Shown: positions 7,068-16,442 of the stretch, piece after piece
Numbering within the stretch: the first letter of the stretch is position 1
Layout of the letters: each line of letters begins with the position of its first letter
Assembly: GCA_031292305.1 (NCBI GenBank)
Contig: JARLHJ010000041.1
Location: forward strand, 1 to 62,956
Direction of reading: 5' to 3'
From: Candidatus Babeliales bacterium
GTDB taxonomy: Bacteria; Babelota; Babeliae; Babelales; JABDEC01
Length of the DNA: 62,956 nucleotides
Translations under genes and position numbers: made by a program
The notes under the pieces: generated by a model
Databases searched by the model: none
Seen by the model: only the letters and a program-made list of their open reading frames with translations
Told to the model about the DNA's origin: nothing

Positions 7068-9932
7068 TTATTTTAAACATTTTGCGCAATCTAACATTTT
7101 ATTTTGGGCTAATTCTATTAGCTTAGTTCTAAGCGGATAAAAACTAATAATCTTTCCTGAGGGTTTAAACGTTAATTCAATAATTCTTTTACAGCATGGG
7201 GACTGAATACGTACCAACTTAGATATATTATCTATATCAAATGAGCCTAATTCATACCATTTAATAATTTTATCTATAGTTTTTTCAAAGGTCCAAGATG
7301 AAGGAAATAAAGATGATCTTTTTGTAATACCATCACATGATAATTCAACGATTTTTTCTAACCCTTTACCAAAATATTGAATAGTTTTTATTTCAAAACA
7401 ACAATCACTGCCTTCAAAATGATAGCCCGAAGGTTTGCCTTTAACATTAGTATTGCCATGTTGAATATGATAAGCCCCATCTTTGTCTAAAGTAATTCCC
7501 AAGTCTTTTGCTAGCTTAGATTCATTAAATTTTTTAATAGCACGTTCAATGCCAGCCGATGCAGCGTGCCATAACTCATGCCTTGGGTCATCAGGGTCAT
7601 TAGGGTTAGGCATAGGCATATTAAAGTTATTGCTGCCAGGAATTTTTCTAGAATTGCTTTGAATTGCATTTAACAAAATATCTTGGATTGGGTTTGTAGA
7701 AACAAAGTTCTTATTCTTTAAATTTTCTAGTTCATAAGCAATAATTTTTTGTTGCATATACCGCGCAGCAGGTCCATCTAATATTTTTTTTGCATTAAAC
7801 AGATCAAGATAAAATTTATTATTATTAATTGCTTGTTTTACAGCTTTGGCCAAAAAAGCATAAGTATTAGATTGTTGTTTAGCATAGCTTGGTGTATCTG
7901 GCTGGTATTTTTGTCTAACAAGTTCATTAAATTGATCGTTTTTCGTTGTTTTTGCGTATTCTAGATATTGCGCTGCTAAACAAACTAAGTTTATATTCTT
8001 TTCATTTAAATGGATTTTTAAAAGATCTTGTACTTCATAAAATAGTAATTTATTTTCTTGCTCTGACAATGCTGGGTTATTAACCATTTTAAACCAGTTT
8101 GTTGCTGCATTATTCTTTGCATGTAAAATTTCTAATCTTAGGTAATGCAATCTGGATACTTTTTGTGGCTTTATTTTATCTAATAATTTGGCTGCTGCTT
8201 GGATTAGTTTTAATTTTTCTGCTTTATTTTTGCCAATAAAATTGGTTTCTATATTTTCTGCAGCTAGTTCATAATACAGATTCGCTTCTTGTTTTGCATT
8301 ACATGAGTAACTATTATTGGCTTGCTTGTAATATTCTAAAGACCTAGTTTGCCCAGCTAAAATAGCTTTGTTTATGCCGTAGATAACTTTGGCTTTTAAA
8401 TCTACAGGCAAGTTTTTGTTTAATTTAAAACCAGCTACATGTGGATTATTTTGGAAATATTTTAATATGCCTTCTTGGTTATAAAAAACACTATCTGGTT
8501 TTGCTAGATCACAAAGCAATTCTAATTGTGTATTGGTATCAAAACCAATATCCAGTAATTTATAAAGAACATTATCTACCTCTACACAAATATTTTCTAA
8601 ATCACACTCTAGGGTAAATTTGCAGGCGATTTCTTTTTTTGCAAGATAGCGTAATAGCAAAGTGTTATTGAATGTTTCTAGCCTTGTTTTGCCATTTTCT
8701 AACAGATCATTAGATGTTGTAATTAACTTCTTGTCATCAGTTGATAAGTTTTTCCAAAGTGGATCCTTTAAAAATTTTCTTAAAATACCAGAACTTGTAA
8801 ATCTCTGATTTATTAATGCTGCACGCCATTTTGCCTGAACAGTCGTGCCTGCTGAATTTGCAAATGCTAACGCCCCCGTATAATCCAGCTTTGAAGTTAG
8901 ATCATTTATAACTGCAATATCAGCAATAAGGCTTTTGTTGTATGAGTTTTCTTTAAAGTTGCTTATAATTTCGTAATTTTTATAATTGGTGCCATGCGGT
9001 ATAACGGTGGCAAACATATCTTTATTACTAAAAAACCATTTGCCATTATTTGCAAACTTACTTTTTAGTACATTTACGGACTTTGATTGGCAAATTTTAT
9101 TAAGTCCCAGATTAATCTCATTTTGGATTTCTTGATGATTAAAGTTTAAAGCTTGTAATTTGCCTTGTGCATCGCAAACATGGTTTAACATTTGCGTTAA
9201 AATATGCTGCAGATCATTATACATTGGCCCTTCTTGTGGGCCCAAGCTATGCACCATGTTAAATAATGTTTCAACGCCTGTTTGGGCATCTTGTGAATTT
9301 AGATTAATTAATTGTGTACAAAAATTATCTACAATATTTAAATATTTTTCAGCCTGTTGATTATCATTCCATAAAATATTTTCATAAATTTGAGTGGGTG
9401 ATATATATTGCGGTTTTTGTTCTGGAATCGCTTTTACATTAAAACGCACCCGTGAATAGCGCGCTTGTTCTTCTTTTTGTAATTGTTTTTCTATTGCATT
9501 AATTTTTGCTAGGCCAATGGATGTGTATAACTGATTATTTGGTGCTACATATACAAATTCTTTTGGCTTTATTGCAATCTGGGCTAAAGATTTAATTTGT
9601 GTGATTTCTGTTTGTGTAATTGATACTGCTTGTTTTTGGCTTGCAATATTGGTTATAAACTTATTATCTATGCTAATGATGGGGTTTGTTAGTCCATTGT
9701 AATTAATTTTACTTGTGGGTTTGTCAGTAAACTTAAGTGTTTTAACTTCTGGTATATACGATTTAGAATTTTGGGAAATAGCCCAGGCAGCGGCGTATAA
9801 AGCAGCCTGTTCACATACAATTAAAACTTTATCAATAGCAGCTTGAGAAATAGCGACAGGAAAAGTGCCAATAGACTGAAATGGAAGCAAAATAGACAAT
9901 AGTATTAATAATAATTTTATATATTTTTTCAT
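7068..9932 (-). CDS. Exported polymorphic toxin with C-terminal EndoU-type nuclease domain
   Basis: Residues 1-22 form a signal peptide. Most of the protein (to about 770) is helical, repeat-like and unassigned. The C-terminal 140 residues match the bacterial EndoU ribonuclease pattern seen in CdiA and YeeF-type toxins: YHIQHG (His822 and His825), GYHFEG (His838), SLFPSSWTFEKTIDKI (about 875-890) and GKIISFYP (926-933). The EndoU fold cleaves RNA with two His plus a third residue. The preceding HELWHAASAGIERAI segment resembles the linker before toxin tips. The gene is followed by a candidate immunity gene. The domain call is good; the export route and target are inferred. Confidence 0.8.
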   Translation of the reverse strand: MKKYIKLLLILLSILLPFQSIGTFPVAISQAAIDKVLIVCEQAALYAAAWAISQNSKSYIPEVKTLKFTDKPTSKINYNGLTNPIISIDNKFITNIASQKQAVSITQTEITQIKSLAQIAIKPKEFVYVAPNNQLYTSIGLAKINAIEKQLQKEEQARYSRVRFNVKAIPEQKPQYISPTQIYENILWNDNQQAEKYLNIVDNFCTQLINLNSQDAQTGVETLFNMVHSLGPQEGPMYNDLQHILTQMLNHVCDAQGKLQALNFNHQEIQNEINLGLNKICQSKSVNVLKSKFANNGKWFFSNKDMFATVIPHGTNYKNYEIISNFKENSYNKSLIADIAVINDLTSKLDYTGALAFANSAGTTVQAKWRAALINQRFTSSGILRKFLKDPLWKNLSTDDKKLITTSNDLLENGKTRLETFNNTLLLRYLAKKEIACKFTLECDLENICVEVDNVLYKLLDIGFDTNTQLELLCDLAKPDSVFYNQEGILKYFQNNPHVAGFKLNKNLPVDLKAKVIYGINKAILAGQTRSLEYYKQANNSYSCNAKQEANLYYELAAENIETNFIGKNKAEKLKLIQAAAKLLDKIKPQKVSRLHYLRLEILHAKNNAATNWFKMVNNPALSEQENKLLFYEVQDLLKIHLNEKNINLVCLAAQYLEYAKTTKNDQFNELVRQKYQPDTPSYAKQQSNTYAFLAKAVKQAINNNKFYLDLFNAKKILDGPAARYMQQKIIAYELENLKNKNFVSTNPIQDILLNAIQSNSRKIPGSNNFNMPMPNPNDPDDPRHELWHAASAGIERAIKKFNESKLAKDLGITLDKDGAYHIQHGNTNVKGKPSGYHFEGSDCCFEIKTIQYFGKGLEKIVELSCDGITKRSSLFPSSWTFEKTIDKIIKWYELGSFDIDNISKLVRIQSPCCKRIIELTFKPSGKIISFYPLRTKLIELAQNKMLDCAKCLK

Positions 9933-9996
9933 ATATTACATTTTAACTTTTAGCAATTCATTTGCAACAAATTTAAAAAGGGAACTATTTGATAAT

Positions 9997-11211
9997 CTAA
10001 GACTTCTTTAAATAACCTATCTTTTTCAAAGCCATCTGATAATATTTGTAGCCAATTACAATAAAAAATTGTAGAGTGAATGCATTAGAAAGTTTAGCTA
10101 TATCTTCAGGGTTATTTTTGAGTGTATCTACAACACCTTTTAAGCCCAACCATTTTTCGAATCCATAAATTGGGTTCCAGAATTTAGTTTCACTCAATTT
10201 TTTTACGTATCTATCATACAGAAATAAGCAACTACAAAATACGCTTAATGAAACATTCATAACTGTTAAATTAGACTTAATCTTACTAATTAAATCTTTT
10301 TTATTTTTATCATCTTTATTTTGAGCTTTTAAAAATGCTTTTTGCCTTGATACAATACTATTTATTAATGTCATTTTTATTGCAGCTTTTGTTGAACTTG
10401 CCTTTTGGACAATTAAACGCACAATACCTTCTATCGTACGTGTATTTAGCCCATTAGTTTGATCTGCCAAAGAGTCTATTAAATAGCTACTTAACACAAC
10501 CTGCTTAGAAATTTGTTTATTAAATTCATTAACATAAAACTTTATAATTTCTTTTCTTGCCTGTTTTTCTGGATTTTTAAGCTCTACAATATTACCATCA
10601 AATCGGCTGACAAATGCTTTATCTAACTTCTCAAATTTATTAGTTGCAGTAATTATAAATATTCCAGGTATTGCTTTCACTTTATCTAACCATAACCATA
10701 ACGCTTGTAACGCTGCTTTATGATCATGAAATCTATCATCGCCCTCAAAGTTTGGGGCTATTGAATCTATTTCATCTATAAAAACTACTACATTTTTATT
10801 ATATTTTAGATATTCTAAAGCAGTTTCAAATGATTTTTTTATAGTTTCAGACCCTGAGCCTTGGAATTTGGTAACAATTGAAGGGCCGCTAATTTCTATA
10901 AATTGCGCATCTAATTCTTTTGCAATCTGATTTGCTAAACTACTTTTGCCATTACCTGGTGGACCGTGCAAAATAAGACGGTTTAATAATATAGATTTAG
11001 TTTTAAAGCCATCTATTATAAAATATAACTCTTCAGGAATTATTGCTGAAAATTTATTAAATTTATACCTAACCTTTAATTCTGGAGTTTTCCAAAATTT
11101 TAGCAGCTCTACTAAACTTTTTTCTGATTCTAGGTATTCAACTTCATTTGCATGCAACAAAGAACATACGTTTAATATTAGCAGTATATATAATAGATTT
11201 ATCTTAGACAT
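9997..11211 (-). CDS. Exported or membrane-anchored AAA+ ATPase
   Basis: A signal-like N-terminus (residues 1-21, ending LHA) precedes a complete FtsH-like AAA+ module: Walker A GPPGNGKS (83-90), pore-loop region SIVTKFQGSG, Walker B VVFIDEID (142-149), sensor-1 TATN (188-191) and SRFD arginine finger (202-205). Hydrophobic segments near 320-332 and 378-390 could anchor the C-terminus. There is no protease domain. An ATPase with an export signal is odd because the periplasm lacks ATP; action in host cytosol, or an N-in membrane orientation, would resolve this. Confidence 0.85.
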   Translation of the reverse strand: MSKINLLYILLILNVCSLLHANEVEYLESEKSLVELLKFWKTPELKVRYKFNKFSAIIPEELYFIIDGFKTKSILLNRLILHGPPGNGKSSLANQIAKELDAQFIEISGPSIVTKFQGSGSETIKKSFETALEYLKYNKNVVVFIDEIDSIAPNFEGDDRFHDHKAALQALWLWLDKVKAIPGIFIITATNKFEKLDKAFVSRFDGNIVELKNPEKQARKEIIKFYVNEFNKQISKQVVLSSYLIDSLADQTNGLNTRTIEGIVRLIVQKASSTKAAIKMTLINSIVSRQKAFLKAQNKDDKNKKDLISKIKSNLTVMNVSLSVFCSCLFLYDRYVKKLSETKFWNPIYGFEKWLGLKGVVDTLKNNPEDIAKLSNAFTLQFFIVIGYKYYQMALKKIGYLKKS

Positions 11212-11291
11212 CTGATTTACCTTATAATAATTATAAATTTATTCGCTATATCATAAGATAAATTGCTTAATATGTCTCTAGGTTTTTGAAC

Positions 11292-11331
11292 AAAAAAAAC
11301 AGGCAGATATAAAATATCAACCTGTTTTTTT
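11292..11331 (-). terminator. Intrinsic terminator of the histone-like gene
   Basis: AACAGG and CCTGTT close an AT-rich stem-loop, and a T-run follows on the minus strand. Confidence 0.7.
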
Positions 11332-11348
11332 GGGATTATATGAAAAAA

Positions 11349-11867
11349 TTACGCTCTTTTAGCAGTTCTACGTCTTGATGAAGCACGTTTTGCTGCTCTG
11401 CGTTTAGGAGCTGCGCGTTTTACAGCTTTTCTTTTAGGAGCTGCGCGTTTAGCTACTTTACGTTTAGGAGCTGCTCTTTTAATAGCTGCTTTACGTTTAG
11501 GAGCTGCACGTTTACCCGATGTTGCTTTTTTAGCTGCACGAGCTTTAGCTAAGTTTTTTAAAGCAATAGCACGTCTTTGTGCTGGAGTTGTTTTTGCTTT
11601 TTTAGCTACTTTACGTTTAGGAGCTGCTGCTTTTTTAGCAACGCCTGATTTTGAAGCTGCTTTACGCTTAGCTGATTTTCTTTTGGTTGCTGCTGTTTTA
11701 GCTTTTGATCTTGGACCAGCACCAAATAAATCTTCTACCCATTCAATTACTGTTTCTTTATGGGCAGGTTTTCTTGCTTTAGTAGCTTTTTTAGCTACTT
11801 TGCGCTTAGGAGCCGCTTTTCTGCTTGAAGTTGCCTTCTTAGCAGCTTTTCTTTTAATAACCATCAT
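11349..11867 (-). CDS. Histone H1-like Lys/Ala/Arg-rich DNA-binding protein
   Basis: The sequence is dominated by repeats of the type AAPKRKxAKR and KKAT, as in Hc2-type proteins of Chlamydia and the C-terminal tail of eukaryotic H1. The only non-repetitive patches are KETVIEWVEDLFGAGPRSKA (about 41-60) and TTPAQRRAIALKNLAKARAA (about 93-112); the latter resembles short helices in other bacterial H1-like proteins. There is no signal peptide. GGGG precedes the ATG pair, so either Met may be used. A nucleoid-compacting role is expected from composition. Confidence 0.85.
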   Translation of the reverse strand: MMVIKRKAAKKATSSRKAAPKRKVAKKATKARKPAHKETVIEWVEDLFGAGPRSKAKTAATKRKSAKRKAASKSGVAKKAAAPKRKVAKKAKTTPAQRRAIALKNLAKARAAKKATSGKRAAPKRKAAIKRAAPKRKVAKRAAPKRKAVKRAAPKRRAAKRASSRRRTAKRA

Positions 11868-12328
11868 TTCCCCTTTTCATTTAATTACACTACTACTCAC
11901 ATTTTTTAAATCTATAATTTTGACCTTTAATACAATTTCAATATTAATTTTACTATACATTAGTAATATTACATAATTGAAATTTAAAAATGCAAGGGTT
12001 TGATAAAATAATTTACAAATTTAATTTTTATTAAACAGAAATATTGCCTATAAAATTATTTTTGACTCACAACCAATTTTATTTGCTACACGCGTTATCG
12101 ACAAAAAAACTATGACACAAAAAATTTAATTTTTTAGCAAAAAAATAATTGTGAAAAAATAAAGAAAAAATTAAAAATCTTATAAATATTTTTCGAAATT
12201 TCGATAAAAAAGTAAATAAAAATTCAATAATTGCGTTTCAAATGGAAAATATTGATTGTTGTTGTTAAATTTTGCTACACTCAAAGAAGAATATAGATCT
12301 AAAATAAATAGAAAAAAAGGAGTCTAAA
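11868..12328. promoter_or_regulatory. Very AT-rich divergent intergenic region
   Basis: This 461-bp spacer separates the histone-like gene from the small secreted gene and has no supported ORF. It contains a perfect 12-bp palindrome TCGAAATTTCGA (12193-12204), one TTATCGACA (DnaA-box-like with one mismatch, near 12095) and long A/T runs. It probably holds both divergent promoters. A single box is not enough to call an origin. Confidence 0.4.
12252..12281 (+). promoter_or_regulatory. Probable promoter of the small Cys-containing secreted gene
   Basis: TTGATT (12252-12257) and TACACT (12276-12281) are separated by 18 bp, about 47 bp before the ATG. Confidence 0.4.
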
Positions 12329-12649
12329 ATGCAAAAAATAGTGAAATTTACTCTGTTAATCTTTGTAATTTCATCACAATTAGATGCAAATTGTTTTAAT
12401 AATTATGAATGCAAACCAGGTTATATTTGTAAAGATAAAAAATGTGTTAAAGGCGGAAAAAAAACTGAAAACACTGCTAAACCTAAACCGTTTAAGCGTA
12501 ATGGTGAAAGTTCTTCATCCAACTCAGGCCCTGCAGGCTATACTTATATTGAACCAGAATTAGCACCTATAAATAGAGGTGCCCCACATTCGCACCCAGC
12601 TATTCTTATTCCTGGATCTAAAAATACAGACTCTAAAAACAACAAGTAA
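12329..12649 (+). CDS. Small secreted protein with a four-Cys knot-like motif
   Basis: A signal peptide (1-20) is followed by CFNNYECKPGYICKDKKC, four cysteines with the C-x5-C-x5-C-x4-C spacing of small disulfide modules (Dickkopf/EGF-like). A low-complexity Ser/Pro tail follows. A related CPTGMTCIGGQC segment occurs in the fibre protein at 35.7 kb. A GGAG site precedes the ATG and a strong hairpin follows the stop. Probably periplasmic or extracellular; function unknown. Confidence 0.65.
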   Translation: MQKIVKFTLLIFVISSQLDANCFNNYECKPGYICKDKKCVKGGKKTENTAKPKPFKRNGESSSSNSGPAGYTYIEPELAPINRGAPHSHPAILIPGSKNTDSKNNK

Positions 12650-12659
12650 AATTTTATCT

Positions 12660-12690
12660 AATGACTTAGGAGAAACCCTCCTAAGTCATT
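12660..12690. terminator. Hairpin between convergent genes, probable bidirectional terminator
   Basis: A 13-bp perfect stem (12660-12672 and 12678-12690) with a 5-nt loop. The T-tract is weak on the plus side and better on the minus side. Confidence 0.6.
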
Positions 12691-12703
12691 AGTAAATATA
12701 AAT

Positions 12704-14680
12704 TTATCCATACTTATTATTTAATAAAACTAAAAATAAATCATTTGATAAACAATTACCAATATTAACTAATTTGTTTCCAATTGCTTTTTGCCCATCA
12801 GGATTAATCACAGTAATATCTTTTAAACCAGCCTTACTATTCACTGTAGACACATTAGCAATAATTTCTTGTGGTGTTACAGTAATAATCTTATTAACTA
12901 CGATTCCAGGTATCTGAATTTTTAATTTGTTAATAGCATTCTTTGGGTCACAATAAGCCGTACTATTTACTGAATCACCTCTAATTTTTATATTAATACT
13001 CTTTTGATTTAAAGGAATTGCTTGGGGTAATACTTTTATAGGAGTAGCAGGCGGCGGAGCTAATAATTTTGCAGCTCTGCATGCCCAAGAATTTGTAGCA
13101 TTACAATATTCTTGAATGGTCCACATTGTCATTTGATCAATAGGATCAAGACTCGTGTAAGAATAATCTCCCCAACGTCTTGTTATATCACTTGCAAAAG
13201 AATCCCCTGGTGGGTTATAACTAGTTTGGCTGTTTGTATAAAATTGAGGTGCTCTAAGTGTACCTAATGTGTCCGTTGCAAATCTTTCTGCAAATACAGT
13301 ATTAATAAATTCATTTTGACCTGCCCTACTACACCCTAAAATCATATGCCCATTAGGTGAAACCATAACTGAGGGATAAAAATATGAAGCTGCAGATTTT
13401 GTATTGGTTGGGGTTTTAACAAAAAGTGTTCCTGATTGTTTTAATACCGGTTGATTTTTGGAAATATCTATTTCATACCATCTTGCTGCTGTTCTGGTAG
13501 CTTCTGCTGGATTATTAGGACACACGCCCAAGTTATTAACACCAACATGTTGAGTAGTCCATAAACTATTGTTTCTTATTTGCGCCATTAACAAGCGATC
13601 ATCATTTACGTCTAATTTGCCTAAATTAGGGTTATTTGTCCCATCATGGTTATTACCTTTATGGTCTACCGGCACAGGCATTTGCGTCATAGGAACATTT
13701 AAAAAGAATGTACCAGATATAGTTGGATTATTACTACCAGCATTGAAAACTTTTCTAATCACTAAGCTACCAAATTGTGTATTATTCGATGAAATCAAAA
13801 ATCCATCTTTTGAAGTTGCTACATCGTTATCAACACCTTGATAGTCAGTTGCATCTGCTAAATTTTGAAATTCATGAAAAACAATTGGCCCAGTTGCTAA
13901 AATCGATTTTTTTTGTATAACATAAACGGTACTATTTAATTCGCCGTTATTATCAAATGGAACGCCACCTACATATAACGCATTTGCATCAAGCCCTAAT
14001 GTTGGTTGATCAAAAAATTGCCCAATGTTAGTGTTTATAAAAAAGAAATTCCATTTAGTTGTTTTAGTTATAGTTGCTTCTGTGCTTACTGCAACAAGTA
14101 TACGATCTCTGGTATCGCTTGTATTAATCATAACAATAAACCAACGTTTGGTAAGCCTGTCATAACGAATTCTAGGATCACTTGTACCAACGTTTGCATT
14201 ACAAGCACAAACTGATTTAAAAAATTGATCAGTGCTAATATTTAATGCACCATCTGCAACACCTGTGTTTTTATTAATTGTTCTTATTAAGCCATTTATA
14301 CAAATTATAAATTGTGTTGGACCTACAGCACCCATAGAATCTGGGGGAAAAAGCTGAACTTCATTTAAAGTCCCTGCAATAATATTCAAAGCAATTTTTG
14401 CTGGTGCTCTTGTAATTTTAGCTGTAACCAATGCACGTACCAGATTTTGTTTATCTTTAGGTGATAATCGTTTTTGATTTCGCTTAAATTTATGGATTTT
14501 TAATTTACGCTTTATAGCTCCATAATTCTTTTTTATTTTTTTAGGACGTGCCATTATTTGTTCAGTGGTTTCTTGAACTGCCTTTTTACCTACACATCTT
14601 ATTCCATTTACATCTGACTGAATAAAAAATATGTGAGAAGTTATTAAAATAAAAATAATAAGTTTTTGGTTTTGAAGCAT
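12704..14680 (-). CDS. Large secreted beta-propeller-like protein with a C-terminal Ig-like region
   Basis: A signal peptide (to about residue 22) is followed by a basic linker and then a long beta-rich domain with PPDSMGAVGPTQFIICING, SDPRIRYDRLTKRWFIV, QPTLGLDANALYVGG and RWGDYSYTSLDP. These blocks are typical of secreted propeller-like proteins found widely in environmental bacteria. The last 110 residues (after APPPATP) read as an IPT/TIG-like Ig domain (ITVTPQEIIANVST, then GLKDITVINPDG). No catalytic residues were identified. Likely an extracellular or surface protein. Confidence 0.7.
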   Translation of the reverse strand: MLQNQKLIIFILITSHIFFIQSDVNGIRCVGKKAVQETTEQIMARPKKIKKNYGAIKRKLKIHKFKRNQKRLSPKDKQNLVRALVTAKITRAPAKIALNIIAGTLNEVQLFPPDSMGAVGPTQFIICINGLIRTINKNTGVADGALNISTDQFFKSVCACNANVGTSDPRIRYDRLTKRWFIVMINTSDTRDRILVAVSTEATITKTTKWNFFFINTNIGQFFDQPTLGLDANALYVGGVPFDNNGELNSTVYVIQKKSILATGPIVFHEFQNLADATDYQGVDNDVATSKDGFLISSNNTQFGSLVIRKVFNAGSNNPTISGTFFLNVPMTQMPVPVDHKGNNHDGTNNPNLGKLDVNDDRLLMAQIRNNSLWTTQHVGVNNLGVCPNNPAEATRTAARWYEIDISKNQPVLKQSGTLFVKTPTNTKSAASYFYPSVMVSPNGHMILGCSRAGQNEFINTVFAERFATDTLGTLRAPQFYTNSQTSYNPPGDSFASDITRRWGDYSYTSLDPIDQMTMWTIQEYCNATNSWACRAAKLLAPPPATPIKVLPQAIPLNQKSINIKIRGDSVNSTAYCDPKNAINKLKIQIPGIVVNKIITVTPQEIIANVSTVNSKAGLKDITVINPDGQKAIGNKLVNIGNCLSNDLFLVLLNNKYG

Positions 14681-14753
14681 ACTTCTTTCTCTTCTCTTTA
14701 AAGGTTTTTGCTTATATTATTTTAATCAATTTAGACAAGTCAATATCCCAATA

Positions 14754-14785
14754 AAAAAACCCGGAATTTTTTCCGGGTTTTTTTA
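14754..14785 (-). terminator. Intrinsic terminator
   Basis: AAAAAACCCGGAA, a 4-nt loop, and TTCCGGGTTTTTTT. It serves the small membrane gene ending at 14804 and could work in both directions. Confidence 0.8.
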
Positions 14786-14803
14786 TTAATACTTAATTAA
14801 TAA

Positions 14804-15076
14804 TTAATCACGTTTATGATTGTGATTATGATTATGGTTAGTATCACATTTGCAAGAACCGCAACCTGATACTAAAAACACTAATCCTAATAATCCTGCA
14901 ACGCCAGCAATGATATAAGCCGGACGTATAAATGAAACGAAATGTGTTTGCACTACTGGTGAGTTAATAACTTCAACATTAAATGCTAACAAGCCTACTG
15001 CTACTGCTGTAAGGCATAAAACTAGAAAAGCCACAAAACTTATAGCTTTACCAATAGATGAATGGTGATGAAACAT
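14804..15076 (-). CDS. Small two-helix membrane protein with a His-rich tail
   Basis: The start is set at 15076 because GGGAG lies 7 nt upstream; an earlier in-frame start at 15124 has no such site. The protein begins MFHHHSSIGKAI. It has hydrophobic helices at about 12-32 and 54-74, followed by GCGSCKCDTNHNHNHNHKRD, a Cys/His cluster that could bind metal. It is monocistronic with its own terminator. Function unknown. Confidence 0.65.
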   Translation of the reverse strand: MFHHHSSIGKAISFVAFLVLCLTAVAVGLLAFNVEVINSPVVQTHFVSFIRPAYIIAGVAGLLGLVFLVSGCGSCKCDTNHNHNHNHKRD

Positions 15077-15274
15077 AACATTCTCCCGTTTTTTAGAAAA
15101 TTGGACAACCAACAAAATTAACATACCTGCCTATAAAAAATATGCAAGTTTAATCCCAATATATTCTATTGCAATTAAATTAAACAATTCAAGATTTATG
15201 AAACTAATTGTCTAAATGTGAATTTTAAAGCAAACTTATAGGATATTATAAATTTATTTTCACAGGAATTTTAC

Positions 15275-16384
15275 ATGAGTATTAAAGCCGGCTTAGTAGG
15301 CCTACCAAATGTAGGCAAATCAACATTATTTAATGCGCTAACAAAATCTAGCGTACCAGCAGAAAATTACCCTTTTTGTACAATAGACCCACACGTGGCA
15401 ATAACAGAAGTGCCAGATGACAGAATGGTGAAATTGCAAAAATTATTTAAATCAGAAAAACTTATACCCGCAACAGTAACATTTGTAGATATTGCAGGCT
15501 TAGTAAAAGGTGCAGCATCCGGCGAAGGCTTGGGAAATCAATTTTTAAGCAATATTCGCGAAACAGATTTAATTTTACACGTATTACGTTGCTTTGAAGA
15601 TTCTAATATTACCCATACATCTGCCGCATTAGACCCTGTAGAAGATTATGAAACTATTGTTGCTGAATTAATGTTAAAAGATATAGAAAGCATTAATAAC
15701 AGATTAGAAAAAATTGCAAAATCTTTAAAAGCTTTGCAAAATGATCCTAAAAAACTAAAAGAAGCCAATATTGAAGCTGAGCTATTAAATAAAGTAAAGC
15801 ATTCTATAGAAAGAGGGGATGCAACCACTGCAAGAAAGTTAATTTTAGAATGTGAAGTGGAAACTATCCCTTTATTATCTACAAAAAATTATTTAATTAT
15901 TGCCAACATTTCTGAATCTGACATAGAAACATACCAAGACAACCCTTTTTACCAAAAGCTAGTTGCCAAATTTACCCAAGAACGCGTAATACCAATTTGC
16001 GTTAAGTTAGAATCAGAATTATCACAATTAAGTGATGAAGCTGAAATAAAAGAAATGATGGAAATGATGGGACTTAAAACTAAGGGACTTGATACCATTA
16101 TTACTAAAACTTATGCAAATTTAGGTTTAATTACATTCTTTACATGTGGACCTAAAGAAATACATGCTTGGCCAATAAAACAAGGCACAACTATACGTAA
16201 AGCGGCAGGCGAAATACATTCAGATTTAGAACGCGGATTTATTTGTGCTGAAATTTTTAACTGTAATGACCTTTTTGAACATCAAACACAATCTAAATTA
16301 AAAGACTTAGGCAAAATTAAAACTGCCGGTCAAGATTATTTAGTTGCTGACGGTGACATTGTTAATATTAAATTTAACGTTTAA
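15275..16384 (+). CDS. ychF: Ribosome-binding ATPase YchF
   Basis: Full-length OBG-family protein. G1 GLPNVGKST lies at residues 8-16, followed by DIAGLVKGAASGEGLGNQF. A coiled-coil insertion sits around 130-190. The G4 region reads NISE instead of NKxD, the change that gives YchF its ATP preference. The C-terminal TGS domain includes the conserved GPKEIHAWPI and DLERGFICAEI. It binds 70S ribosomes and is implicated in stress responses. There is no signal peptide. Flanking genes are unrelated and it has its own terminator. Confidence 0.97.
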   Translation: MSIKAGLVGLPNVGKSTLFNALTKSSVPAENYPFCTIDPHVAITEVPDDRMVKLQKLFKSEKLIPATVTFVDIAGLVKGAASGEGLGNQFLSNIRETDLILHVLRCFEDSNITHTSAALDPVEDYETIVAELMLKDIESINNRLEKIAKSLKALQNDPKKLKEANIEAELLNKVKHSIERGDATTARKLILECEVETIPLLSTKNYLIIANISESDIETYQDNPFYQKLVAKFTQERVIPICVKLESELSQLSDEAEIKEMMEMMGLKTKGLDTIITKTYANLGLITFFTCGPKEIHAWPIKQGTTIRKAAGEIHSDLERGFICAEIFNCNDLFEHQTQSKLKDLGKIKTAGQDYLVADGDIVNIKFNV

Positions 16385-16390
16385 ATAAAT

Positions 16391-16425
16391 AAAAAGACCC
16401 TAGAGTTTATATCTAGGGTCTTTTT
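16391..16425. terminator. Bidirectional intrinsic terminator
   Basis: A 14-bp perfect stem AAAAAGACCCTAGA/TCTAGGGTCTTTTT lies between ychF and a convergent gene. Confidence 0.85.
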
Positions 16426-16442
16426 ATTTTAATTTAAAAAAA

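Noticed and set aside
12095-12103. Possible replication origin (DnaA box TTATCGACA)
   Set aside because: Only one imperfect box in an AT-rich genome, with no dnaA or dnaN nearby and no cluster of boxes.
15646-15828. Antisense 60-aa ORF inside ychF
   Set aside because: Shadow of the ychF codons.
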